Shown: positions 45,080 to 56,110 of the stretch, in pieces
Layout: each line of letters starts with the position of its first letter
Position numbering within the stretch: position 1 is the stretch's first letter
Assembly (NCBI GenBank): GCA_024195265.1
Contig: JAJLRJ010000008.1
Span: 26,304,432 to 26,368,431 of the forward strand
Length of the DNA: 64,000 nucleotides
DNA from: Dendrophyllia cribrosa
Taxonomy: Eukaryota > Cnidaria > Anthozoa > Scleractinia > Dendrophylliidae
Direction of reading: 5' to 3'
The notes under the pieces: model-generated
The model's database searches: none
What the model was told of the DNA's origin: nothing
The model's input: only the letters and a program-made list of their open reading frames with translations
Made by a program: the position numbers and the translations under genes

Positions 45080-46900
45080 AAATCAATGTAGCGGTTTCCC
45101 AGTATCTTGAGCCCCCTTTAACTCAAAAGTTTCACTTACTTGATTATGAACTAAAGGCAGCTTGTCTCTTTCTGCTTAAGTGCAGAGTATGAAGACAAGT
45201 TTCCAAGCAAGTTTTGGAACACTTACTAGTTCCACTCACATGCATGCTCGTCTGGCTGATACATGACTGTGTAATCCCCCTTCCCCGCCAGCTGAGGGCT
45301 TAGATACCAGACTTTCTAATGCAGGTTTATAGTCTTCACTATCTTACACTATCACCTTGGAATTCTTTAATATATTAATTTAACAGTAGGTGCAGGTAGC
45401 ATGGCCTTGAACGTCAGCCTATTCTGGTTACAGAATGACCAAATACCCCTCACCTTCACCCCCACAAAATGCTCTCAAATGTGTAAAAAAGAAAAGCTTT
45501 GCAAAATCTCTAGTCTAACAATTTCTGCCATAAAAGGGATGACACATCTTTTAGTCATAGCATGCCTGTTGTTGACTTTTTACATCATGTAAACTTATAA
45601 AATTAATAGGTTTCGATATCTCAGTAAGCAAAATACGATTGCCTGTATATGATTATTTGACATAGCATTTTAGTGTAAACAAGTGCAAATATGACATGTT
45701 ATTAGACTCTTCTGAGTGCATGCTAGAAAAATACTAAACTTGGAAACAATGACTGTCCCACAATAAATAATTTATTCATTAAAAAGTTGTTGAATATGAG
45801 TGGGCTTTTTTACTCCTCAGTTTTTACAGCCATAGTACATAACTTTTCACTGAATATCCTCTGTTTATTTTGTTGTTGTTTTTTTTCCAAAAGGCAGTTT
45901 TATAGTAGTAATAGTAATAATAACAATTAAGTTTATTCAACCACTTGATTGGCCATTTTTTTTCAACAGATTAGAAAAGTAAATTTGAAGAAGTCAAGTT
46001 ACAATATGCTTAGAAAAAAAAGAGCCTCCTTAGGAACAGCCACAAATTACAAAACAGCAAAAAATGGACATTCTTATCATGATGAATTTCATAGAGACTT
46101 CAGGCCAAAAATAAAACAAAATTATGGATGAACAATATTAAGTACCTGTTTGCAAAAACTGGGCAACTTTTGAGTTCCAGTATCATGTGTATATTCAACT
46201 TTTGAATATTCTTTTTTTGTTGCCCAACTTCTTTATTTTCGATGTTCTTGAAACAAGCCTTTTAATTACATTTATTGTTGTACAATTTACTTGACTTTTA
46301 TAATCATCATTTGCTTAATATTTGCCACTACTGCATTAAACAGCTATTTAATATTTGACTGAAAATATATTTAAGTGAAGTTTGTTTTACTCTGTGTTGC
46401 AGTTTTAGTAGTTAGTGAGCAGTTATATGGGGCTTAATAATATTCCACTGCACTGCTATTTTTATCTTGTGAATATGCGAAGCGTTGAACGAGGTATAGT
46501 GTACCGTGGCAAATATGCAAATTGTCACTAGATTAATCACCGGGATGTAAACTTTTTTTAATTCCCCAGTGTATTGCATCATCTAGTTGTCTAGACAGTC
46601 TCTTTTCACATAATGCATATTTATGTCACGCTAAGATGTTTTGGTCGTTTTAAAACTGTTTTAGTCTCCAATTCTTTCAATTCAAACTCAGTATGGAAAA
46701 TTAAAACTGATCTGTGCACTTCAAATGGATTTTGTAGTATAATTTTAGGGGAAAATGTTGCTCCGTACTCACAAGATGGCTCTTAGATCAGAGCCCTTTG
46801 ATTCTGTCTAAAAACAAGCTTTAGATTAAAGGTGTGGCTGGAGTTAGAAGTGTAGAATGGATCGATCATAAATAATGTGGTGTTTTGACAAATTGTAGTT
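45080..46900. other. DERL2 downstream region, no gene seen
   Basis: AT-rich sequence with several AATAAA words and no convincing exon on either strand. It may include a long alternative DERL2 3' UTR. Confidence 0.4.
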
Positions 46901-46902
46901 GG

Positions 46903-47081
46903 CAGGGCTGTCATTAAGATTTGAGGCAGGCGTTGCTCTGATCTTAACACCCGTAACAATCTTGTTGCTTTGTCGTTCAATTTAACCTATGACAGGCAAG
47001 ATCACCCGTAACATCAAGGTCTCATCAAGTGCACTCACCCGTAACAGATGCTACGGGTGATGGCCCTTAATGACAGCCCTG
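46903..47081. mobile_element. MITE with 5-bp target duplication
   Basis: CAGGGCTGTCATTAA and TTAATGACAGCCCTG are exact terminal inverted repeats. GTTGG lies directly outside both ends, a probable target-site duplication. ACCCGTAAC is repeated three times inside. No ORF. Confidence 0.8.
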
Positions 47082-47129
47082 GTTGGCATTTCAAATATCT
47101 TGGGTCTGTAATTCAATTAAAAGAACATG

Positions 47130-47646
47130 CAGTCAACTCCCATTATAATGATTGAAACGGTAGTTTGTAAAGAAACTGTGGTACTGCGTCAGTGGAGAAG
47201 TGAAACTTGAAAACTTGGTTCGATCAGGTAAATTGACCAATGTAAAGGGATTCAAAAGCTGATGTTTTGAGCACTTACAGCTTCCTCACTTCCTCAGAGC
47301 CAAGGGAAGATGTTACAGTGCGAGATGCACCATGGGAGATGGAATAAACCTTGTAGTCCAAGATGGCGTCAGAGTCAATTTAATACCTTCTCACTCTTGC
47401 TCGAGGAACTCAACTGGACTAACGCTCAAAACAGCTTTTGAATCTCTCTATGGTGGCCAATTTACCTCGTCATCAATTCAGTTGATAACACCAAATTTTT
47501 CATGTTTTTCATGGCCCACTGTAATGGACACCTTTGGCACCACGATTTGGTGTCTGCAGTAGAGAGCATTTGTAATAGTGGGAGTTATTATTGTTGAGAC
47601 TTGAGAAGTTATTATTAGTGAGGTGTCCATAAGGTGGGAGTTGACT
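47130..47646. mobile_element. Pogo-like non-autonomous element
   Basis: CAGTCAACTCCCATTATAAT on the left pairs with the complement of AAGGTGGGAGTTGACTG on the right. Near the right end, GTGGGAGTTATTATTG and GAGAAGTTATTATTAGTG repeat the same theme. The frame at 47332-47562 inside has no recognisable domain. Confidence 0.6.
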
Positions 47647-48264
47647 GTAGGTATTTTTTCTTATTGGTGTTGTTTTAGGAGGGTCCCCTATACCCCTTTG
47701 CAAAATCCATTAGAGTAAAAATATTGGACTTTTTCACACATCATAAATTATTACAAAAGTTCTTTCACGTTCACACAAAAATCAAGGAAATCTTATTCTC
47801 CTGATCACAGCGTTGTCTCTTCAGTAAAGATAAAATGAGTTATGTGATGTAGAAAAAAGATGCACATTTATCAAAACACTAAAACACAGAAATGAACTCA
47901 AGCAAAACCAAATTGTTAATTCAGCACTTGGTTCATGGGTTATGTTAAAGCAAAAAATTGCATAATTTCACAATCATGTTAAAAGATCTTAAGATTAAAA
48001 ATCGCTAATAAAATGATAAAGAGAAATACATGTAGCCCTATTCGACCTTCACATAAAAAGTATGGGGGACCCTCTTTTAGAGTTTTGATGAAATTGTGAC
48101 AAAGAGGTGTATGTTGTAGCAGTTACACATGTTAATAATTTATATAGTTATGTTAGATCATGTCAGCTAATGGCTTTACACGATTGTATAGGATTCAGTG
48201 AGAAATAAAATAATTTAAATTACATTAGTATGCTCTTCACACTTGTGCCTTTATAATAATCATC

Positions 48265-49030
48265 CCAGGGGGTATGTGCCACTGTAAAGGGTGTGCATGG
48301 TTTCCAAGCAGTTTAGTCTGGGATAGGGTATAGAAATCAGAGAGTTTTGGTCTAGAATAGGGTATCATTTGATCAGTGGTATGAAGAATTACAGGGACAG
48401 TGTCCTTGGCTGAAATATCATGTTTTCATCTATGGCCAGGAGCTTGCTTTGTTATCTTGAAATTGGAAGAAACCATCACCAAAAGTGATAGATGCAAAGA
48501 AATGTGAAACAGGCAAAATAACGGCTAGAAAAGTCAAAATTTCACAAGAATAGCAAGTTTGATTTCTTGACCACCTGTCAATAAATCAAATTTCATGAAC
48601 TGTAATCCACTACAATCCTTGCAATACTGCACTTTATCTCCTAACTAATGCTTTTGTTTTGGTCTATAGAATCATTAAGTTGCATATTTGGTGGCATTTA
48701 GTGATATAAGATGGAAATAAGCTAAGCAAAATTTTGCCATTTCGGCAGGAGAGTGTCCCTTCATGTCAAATACGAATTGTCACTCAGAAAAGAAAGAGCC
48801 TTCCCTAAACAGAAATAAAATCATTGCAGCAACATTGTTGACAAATGGTTTTCCATTAAAAAAACTAATAGTGATACAGTTCTAAAAGTAGCAAGTCTAG
48901 GATAGGTTAGGGATTTTCGGTGTCTACTCTAGTATAGGGTTGCAAAATCAGCTGAACATGGTTTGGTATAGGGTAAGGGTATCGGAGTCCCAGGGGAACA
49001 CCCCATCCAAAAATATACAGTACCCCCCCT
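48265..49030. mobile_element. GGTATGTGCC-family element split by an insertion
   Basis: CCCAGGGGGTATGTGCC at the left and CCCCCCTGGGAT at the right are the ends. The left part to about 48375 and the right part from about 48890 match the 42037-42310 copy continuously. The 510 bp between (ends ACAGGGACAGTGTCC and GAGAGTGTCCCT) is a later insertion. Confidence 0.6.
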
Positions 49031-49086
49031 GGGATAATAATATATAATTTCAAATTTTATGGGGAATTTTGTATCTCTGAGATGAT

Positions 49087-49420
49087 ACAGTCAAACCTCC
49101 TTGATATGAACACCAAAGAGACGTCATAAAGTGCCCATATCATAGCAGTGTAGTTTTTATGTCAAGATTTCGGTACCTTCAGAACCAAGAGATAGACCCA
49201 AGTGGTTGAATTATGGTGATTTCTTCTTGTTGTTAAGCTGGAGTTTACATGAATAATTAACTATCTTTCTGGGACAATGAGAACTGTCCCTAATAATTGA
49301 TAGAGATATCTGTATTGTAGAGGTGTCCTTAAAAGAAGAGGGAATTAAGAAAAACCAAGTTTCAGTGTTTTCATGAAAAAGTAAAATATTAATCATTTTC
49401 AAATGACCCACTTTTTAGAG
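49087..49420. repeat. Half pogo-like element
   Basis: CAGTCAAACCTCCTTGATATG at the left is a classic pogo/Tigger-type end. Purine/pyrimidine steps follow, with TGATAGAGATATCTGTATTG and AGAGGTGTCC resembling internal parts of such elements. No matching right end was found. Confidence 0.4.
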
Positions 49421-49780
49421 CATTATCAAAATGCCAAAGTTTCTAAAATGGTCGCAAGAAACAGGATGGCACAAATTTATCAAAAACTGTGCCGTTACAA
49501 AAACTGTGTTCCCTAAAAAAGGAATAAGGGTGCTAAACAAGAATATCATACAGTAAAAGAAGATTTCCAAAAACTCTGTTTTACAGTGAACCCTTTAGAA
49601 GTTCATTATTTTTCTCATGATTAGATCAGTGGATGAGCATGCAAACATTCAAGAAAATCACCTTGCACAAGGAGATATGGTGCATGAGAAAATTTTTTTT
49701 TCTTATGTGATTTTTGTGTGTGCAAGTCTAATTGACTTATCCTGAGAAAACATAAGGGACTACTGGTGGTCTATTTTTTT

Positions 49781-49899
49781 GCCTGCACGAAAATAATATG
49801 GGCGGAAGAAAGAACAGTGGGCATGCGGGAGACACACGAGGAGGAAACCCCTGTTCTTTCTTGCGCCCATATTTATTTTCATGCCCTTGCTACGCAGGC
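49781..49899. mobile_element. MITE, GCCTGC ends
   Basis: GCCTGCACGAAAATAATATG and GGGCGGAAGAAAGAACAG on the left are mirrored on the right by CTGTTCTTTCTTGCGCCC and ATATTTATTTTCATGC, ending TACGCAGGC. The frame at 49766-49972 results from this structure. Confidence 0.65.
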
Positions 49900-50425
49900 T
49901 ATACTTTTACAGTGCCACAATGTAGACTACAGTGATTCTGGAAAGTTCTTAGAGAAAGACCAATCTCTTTGAATGTATACTGGGGAAAAAATACCAGGCC
50001 AATGAAGTCCTTTTAAAATTTAAAATCTTGTATATAGTACCATCAATGTTACAATATTATTATGAAATCAAAACAAAAAAGTAAATATAATTTTAATTCA
50101 TCTCAGTTTAAACATGTTTTCATCAAGGCAGTGACAGCTAACAGATCAGCATTTGCACTAGGCTCAGTCTTCAGCTGTGGGTGTTTTAATGTGCCCATGC
50201 ACGGTAGAAGAATCACAAGCAAATTGAAACACTCACAGCTGATGAATGAGCCTACATTTTTATTAATTCTCTATATCCTTTTTTAAATTCAACAGAGCAA
50301 AGTCAATATTTCCACATGATACCTTTATGTAGAACTTCTTCTTTTTAAAAACTACTTGACAGCTAGCATAGTAATAAAGAAGGCTTAAAAAATGACTAGA
50401 AATGACAACTTATTGATAATATTAT

Positions 50426-53233
50426 TTATACAGGCTTCTTGTACTCAATTCTCTCCACCTTCACATCATCTTTAATCAGCTGATACACATAAGTCACAAT
50501 CGTGCCAGCTTGAATGTCCATCAGCACAAATGAGGGTACAATGTCACTGCAATGAAACAATATACCAAGAGTGATCAAAATTGTTTTGTCCTACTTACAA
50601 TAATGATATGATGTCAAGCTAGTAGGTGTTGAGAAGAAAAGAAAACTTGATCTTGATATATCATGTTTTCGTTCCTAAACACTTTTTATGGCCAGTGTCA
50701 AGTGATGTACTTCTAACTTTTGAGTCTTTAGATGAAATCCCATGGTGTGACCATTTAAATGAAAGCTCTTTATTTCTATTCACCTGTGTTTACACCAACA
50801 TGGAAGCCAAAACTTCAAAGTCTTAATTACGCAAAAATGCTCATCACAAAAGATTGCATTGACTATAAGTTATATTAAATCGGCTTATAAGCATCTGCAG
50901 TGTATAATCCAAAAATAACTTTGAACTGGTTTATCTTTGTTTATTTTCACAGCTTATCTGAAATAGCACAAGGAATTGCCTTACAGATTGGAAGCAAAAC
51001 ATTGTTAAAACCCGAAACTTTTTATGAAGGATTGTAACATCAGTATCTTAGTACATACCATGTTAGAAACAGCTTTGTACAATGTAAAGTTTAGATTTTT
51101 GAATTTTTATGACATCATGTACAAGCCAAGAATACAGAGACAGGTTGCTGTTGTTGCGCAATTTGTAACAATGTGTCTGAGCCCTGGTCTAAGGTAGGAG
51201 GTGCAATATCTTGGAGCCAGGGATACAAATTTTTTTCATGGTCTTAAGTGCCGCACACCTTGCATATAGATGAGGTAGTTTAGTAAGCTAGAGGACTTAG
51301 ACAAACCTGGATAGATAAAGTATTTCCAGTGCCCTTTTATGGATGATTTGTGTTTACCTTTGCAGTGGATTATAGGCTCCTGTGGCTGATCCAGGGTTGA
51401 TGTAAAACCTTCCTTCATGTTCATATGCTGCAAACTTGTGTGTATGGCCATATATCAGAATGTCGACATCAAGCTGGCGTTGAAGCTGAAGATGACAATT
51501 TAAGACAACAATAAATGGAACTGGACTTGATCCAATTCACAATAATTATTTCATGATCAGTCTAAGTACTGTCATCTCCCTTGGTTATATGAAATCAATG
51601 TTGAGCTCACTAATTAATGAACACTTACCATGGCAAGTGCCTCAGGGTCTCCCCATGGAACAACCTGATGACCATGACAAACTCCTATCCTGAACTGACC
51701 AACATTCACAACCTTCTGTTCAGGATATGTTAAATTCTGTAAAAAAATTACCATTATTTGTTGATTAATTCCTTCACTGCTAGGGAAAGGTATGGGAGGT
51801 GGGAGGTTCTGACCTCCTCTGACCCTCCCCCCCCCCCCCGACTCTCCCACCCACAGTCAGATCAAACGTACACAATTAACGACTCATCTGATTAGGAATG
51901 ACTAAATGTGAACCGCAAACAAAGATTTACCTCATCAAAGTCTCCTCTAACAATATGAACATCACTTGCAAGTGTCTTGAGGTAATCATAAGAGTCCTTT
52001 GTGCAAAGATTACCAGTACAAAGAATGTGCTGTATTTTACCTGGAACCTACAAGTGGCAAAAGAATGGTCAAGGATGTAGCTTTTATTCTAGAGAGCTTA
52101 TGAAGTGAAGCTTAGGATTGTGTTATAAAACCACAATCAACTTACCAACAACTTTTTGAACTTTGCGGGCAAACTATGTTGCCGATGGGGAATGTGGAGA
52201 TCTCCAAGCACAAGAACAAGCTGTAAAAGAAATAACAGAATGTTTTGTTATCAGTGGGAACAAACCCAGAAATATTTGTCTGCTAAACTTAAACTATCTG
52301 GGAGAAGGTGCAGGAGAAGAAAAAGGGACAGGAAGCAGAAACTAGAATGTGAGGAGGGATGTGAATCTGGATAGAGAGATGGGGGGAAGGTAAAACAGTC
52401 AATCAGTGACAGACCAGATTGGTCATACAAGTCACACATGAGTTAAAGGTGGTCCACACAATGGCAGCTAAACCTGCTTTTTGTAGAATGAAACAGCTAG
52501 GATTACTGTTATCCCCCCCCCCCGAATGAGATGCTCTTCCATAGCAGGGCTACCCCCAGAATTCCTTTATAATATTTTTGATATATTCATTTCATATCCA
52601 GACTTTATCAAATGTTACAGACTGAAAAAAAAGATGAAGCAAGATAAGAGGGGGTGGGGAAGGGGGGGGGGGGGGGTGGAGAGGGGGGGGAGGGGGCTTA
52701 GTAGAAGATCAGACTGGCACCATTATACCTCTAAGCCTATAATTTTGTGTCCCATGTCACATCCTACTTCTCCACACACCCTCCCCTCCTGCACCTACCT
52801 TCTTGCCCCTCAAATCCCTAGGGCATTACCCCCCTATTACTCCCAATTAATCACTATCACTCTTTACAGTACAAATAAACGTTGGTGTTGTCACATTGTA
52901 CATTTAATATCTGACACTTTCCCTTTACCGGAAAATAAAACAAATAACGCTATGTTCCAGCGTTTTCGATTATATCTACTGTAGTGCGTTCTGCAACAAA
53001 TTTAACTGATGAAGCTCTACATTGAAGCGAAAGCTGTAAGCTTATTTGTCACGGAGAATGCAGCCATGTTGCAGACAAGGCAAGCTAATTCAGTATTTGA
53101 ATACGCTTAACGATAAACAATCAAGCACAAAACACTAAGGTGGTATACAGCTGGAAGGTTAACGCTATCTTGGGAATAAGAGAAACAAATGATTACCGAT
53201 ATTATGTTTGTAAAGTGACTAAAAAACTTACCA
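50426..53233 (-). CDS. VPS29: Vacuolar protein sorting-associated protein 29 (retromer subunit)
   Basis: Exons are 53231-53233 (ATG only), 52146-52220, 51931-52047, 51629-51736, 51358-51485 and 50426-50546. They splice to 183 aa, against 182 in human. Motifs of the metallophosphoesterase fold are in order: [13 protein letters not shown] (2-14), [28 protein letters not shown] and [10 protein letters not shown], followed by [13 protein letters not shown] and a YKKPV end. VPS29 is the scaffold that binds VPS35 in retromer and retrieves receptors from endosomes to the Golgi or plasma membrane. The animal protein is not thought to be an active phosphatase. The first coding exon contributes just the start codon, followed by GTAAGT, which is also the arrangement in vertebrate VPS29. 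All donors are GT. A minus-strand AATAAA at 50259-50264 could end the transcript. Confidence 0.95.
52500..52700. repeat. C and G runs in VPS29 intron 1
   Basis: A C run at 52513-52521 and long G runs at 52652-52697 lie about 150 bp apart, with more pyrimidine-rich sequence to 52800. This resembles a decayed G-run-ended element. The plus-strand frame across it (52526-52984) is not convincing as a gene. Confidence 0.4.
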
Positions 53234-53551
53234 TCTTGCACTCAAATCTTGTGATGTTCTTTCGTTGCAAGCGAAGTACCAGCCTCCCCCGGGATCGCGT
53301 GGTCACCAAGCACAGAGCCGAAACCGGAAGTAAAATATGAAAAATAAACCAATCAGAGAGTTCAATCTAAAAATAGTTGCAGGAAATGCAATCAACAAAT
53401 CTCCCTCGCGAGCAAGAGCAGTTTCTTCAGACACAACTCATCTAAACAGTCTGAGAGAAACGACGTCTGCAAAGATTCTTTCGGGTGAATTTTCTTCCTT
53501 TACCTGAATAGGTGAAGCAGGGCCCCGTTTTATTTTGCCACTAATAGCAAG

Positions 53552-53683
53552 ATGCCGAAATTGAAGGGAGTCGAAGGCACAAAATCCCACAAGAAGATGG
53601 GACTGGGAAAACGTAAAAGACCAAGTGCAACGAATTCTGTCAAAGGAAAGAGCAAGCTTGGAAACAAGGGAAAAAAGGTTTGA
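53552..53683 (+). CDS. Small basic ORF (43 aa) or first exon divergent from VPS29
   Basis: From ATG at 53552 the frame reads MPKLKGVEGTKSHKKMG and continues very Lys-rich to KGKK, then V and TGA. It could be a complete micro-protein or an exon ending at AAG|GTTTGA after residue 42, in phase 0. It lies 318 bp from the VPS29 start on the opposite strand, so it could share that promoter. A nuclear or nucleolar protein would fit the composition. I cannot name it or find a following exon. Confidence 0.3.
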   Translation: MPKLKGVEGTKSHKKMGLGKRKRPSATNSVKGKSKLGNKGKKV

Positions 53684-54570
53684 CGTGGTTTTAATTTTAA
53701 CCGAAACTTTCGATTCGTGTTTATCACACGACTCAAACATTTCCCCTCAATTTTGCGAGATGTGCGCTTCAAAAGTTCTTGTTAGTTTATTCATCAGTTT
53801 CTTCATCTGCCGTTGAGAAGAGCTTACGCGCGACTAATATTTTTTGTTGTGGGGTTTTATCCTGACCTGAATTTCATTTTAATACAACATTTTATAAAAC
53901 TCCGAAAAAGAAATTTGAAGCTACTGCTCGGGGTAATTCTAAGGCACATGAGCTGAAATCATTCGTAAGATTTTTTTATTAAATATGTAGAATCGTACCG
54001 TCTTGGCGTCGATCTACAGCTCAGGCTTGTTGCTTCGAGAAAGTACTTGCAACAATTTGATATATACGTGGTCACTTCCATCTTGCGTTTTCGACTACAT
54101 GTATTTTTTCTCTGTTACTCCTGTTCGAGAACCGTGGATGTTCCATTATTTTACTCTTTTTCAGTTGCTAGATTTACTTGGAAGAAGCCATTGAGCTTAC
54201 TATAGTTTGTCTCAGAGTACAAATTCGATAATTTGTCCAAAAGATTGCTAAAGGTCCACATACCCCTTTTACCATTCGACACCCCCTATTTCATAATTTT
54301 CCTCACGCATTCGTTCTTCTTTTTAGTTTGTGGCGATTTTAAAGTAGGTAGAGAACCCATAGCAGAAATAATCCGCAGAAGGATATAGTTTAAAGGAAAG
54401 GATTTTCCCCCAAAATCAGCTGTGCCTATTTCATTTACTGCGCGCACTGGAGTGCTGGCGTGTCAAAGCAAAGAGACAGCAAAATTCGAGTTTAAAGGAG
54501 AAGGTCATTCCAAAACGGTACATTTTTTCTTTCCGCCAATAAAAAGTTAATGTAAAGATAAGGTACTTAC

Positions 54571-54654
54571 CAAAATTTCAGCTTCCAAAGAGCTTTTGAA
54601 CCTAATATAATCCTTGTCCAAAGTAGCCCAAAAATCCTGCACGATTGCCGCCAT
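54571..54654 (-). pseudogene. Orphan copy of SUDS3 exon 1
   Basis: ATG at 54652-54654 followed by 27 codons (MAAIVQDFWATLDKDY...) and a GTAAGT donor at 54570. It is identical to 58432-58515 but points away from the rest of SUDS3, toward VPS29. Nothing downstream on the minus strand before VPS29 supplies SUDS3 exons, so any transcript would splice to something else or be non-productive. Confidence 0.8.
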
Positions 54655-54689
54655 CTTGGAATATACTTAGCAACCTGGCGATGCATGCG

Positions 54690-54697
54690 TGACGTCA
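54690..54697. promoter_or_regulatory. CRE/ATF palindrome TGACGTCA, left copy
   Basis: The perfect 8-bp cAMP-response/ATF site lies 36 bp upstream of the orphan exon start and about 80 bp upstream of the THAP start on the other strand. It could serve both directions. Confidence 0.6.
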
Positions 54698-54778
54698 ATG
54701 AGTCCCAAGCTGAAGTTTGGCGGGAAGATTAAACTCGCATGATCGCTTTGCTTTATCTAGAGTTGTTGTTGTTTCAAA

Positions 54779-55168
54779 ATGCCGTTTTGTTCAGCACCGT
54801 ATTGTTGTAATAGGTCTTCAAGAGACAGCAAAAGAGGTATTTCTTTCCATCGTTTGCCTATTTCAAGAAAAAAAAATCGCTCGACAATGGCTAATCAAGC
54901 TTGGCCGGGACAAAACGTTCTTGCCAAAACCAGAAAACATTTTCGTCTGTTCGGATCACTTCACTGATGATTGTTTTGAATTCGATCATCGCCACAGTCT
55001 CCTGGGTGGAAAAACCCGCAAAAGAAAGAAAAAACAAGATGATGTTCCCACCATTTATAAGAAAAAGTCCTCCCCTGTCAAAAATGTAATAAAGAGTGGC
55101 ATGCCTACGCGACTCCCACACGCGCTTGTTTTAGCCTTTAAAAAGGTCAGCTGTTACGAGTATATCTT
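54779..55168 (+). pseudogene. THAP-domain protein fragment with a frameshift
   Basis: From ATG 54779 the frame gives MPFCSAPYCC and FHRLP, the start of a C2CH THAP zinc finger. Within a run of nine A (54868-54876) the reading must change frame to continue with ARQWLIKLGRD, then FVCSDHFTDDCF (the C-x-x-H half) and DVPTIY, the equivalent of the AVPTIF box that closes the domain. A lysine-rich tail follows and stops at 55166-55168. THAP domains bind DNA and are found in transcription factors and in P-element-like transposases. The one-base slip could be a real mutation, a length error in the A run, or programmed. No downstream catalytic region is present because Penelope-like sequence starts about 55140. 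Confidence 0.7.
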
Positions 55169-55889
55169 TTAGAGACCGTTCCCTTATGTATGATATTAGG
55201 GGCGGTTCTTCGTATATTTCGTTTAGTGATGGCTGCTGTTTTATAAGATGCCAGTGTTTGATGAGGATCTGTTTTAAGTTAGGCACCGATAGATGATATT
55301 TCGTTACAAAAGGCAGGATTTTCTTGTCTTCTTTTTGTTTTTGCTGGAGCGCTTTATTTCTGTTTTCAAAAGTAACTTCTGCGAGGACCCTTTGAACAAA
55401 ATTCTCTGGGTAACCTCTTTCAAGTAGATGTGTTTCGAAGTTATTTATGTTCTCTTGAAATAATCTTTTTGAAGAGTTAGTTCTGAGAAGTCTGAGAGCT
55501 TCTCCTTTGATAAAGCCTTTTTATGACTCCAGATGGGTGGCATGTAGAATAATGGGTGTACTGAAAAGTTTCAGTTGAAATGGGTGCGTACATCGAGCAC
55601 CGATTCAGCTATGAATCTCTCGCCTTTGTAAACGTTAGTGTCCAAGAAGCATATTTCTGTTTCGGATATCTCAGCCGTAAAGTTTATGCTTGTGTGATGT
55701 TTGTTAGCATGTTCAATGAACCGTAGTATTTCTCCTTTGGTTGTGTCCCAAAAGGAAAAAGTGTCATCAATAAAACGTTTCCAAACGACAGACTGAAACG
55801 AGCGGTTTTAAAGCACTTTGACTTTGACATAAAAACGTTTGCAAAAGCGACTGCCCATGGCAGTTCCGTGGGTTTTAAGTCTAGTCTTA

Positions 55890-56110
55890 AAACTTACCTT
55901 TTAAACTATTTTTTATCGTAGTTTTTAAGTGCTTACCTTTTTAGATTGCATTGGCTTTTTATTGTATTTAATTTTTATACTTTTTGTAATTTCTCTTTAC
56001 TAATAAGCGCCTTAGAACTTTAGGATAGGGCGCTATATAAATATTTTATTATTATTATTATCTCTTTTATCACACAATTATTATTATTATTAATTATTAT
56101 CATGATTATG
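55890..56110 (-). mobile_element. LINE/SINE tail inserted in the Penelope reverse transcriptase
   Basis: GGATAGGGCGCTATATAAATATTTTATTATTATTATT is split into an AGCGCC...GCGCTATATAAAT core and a TTA-repeat tail, typical of coral LINE-derived elements. It separates the palm block at 56250-56567 from the F-x-D-D block near 55780. Confidence 0.55.

Larger units (their letters stand above)
54492..54708 (-). repeat. Left arm of an inverted duplication of the SUDS3 promoter and exon 1
   Basis: This 217-bp stretch is the reverse complement of 58378-58594. It contains the promoter core with TGACGTCA (54690-54697), the start codon, the whole 84-bp exon and the splice donor. The exon is identical base for base. 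Differences are confined to a few positions in the intron part (for example GGTACATT against GTGCCATT-side) and a small indel at the outer end. Confidence 0.9.

Noticed and set aside
51614..51850. Separate 78-aa gene
   Set aside because: It is VPS29 exon 4 read through into the flanking introns.
52526..52984. 152-aa plus-strand ORF
   Set aside because: It crosses G-run and pyrimidine-rich low-complexity DNA in VPS29 intron 1, with no domain.
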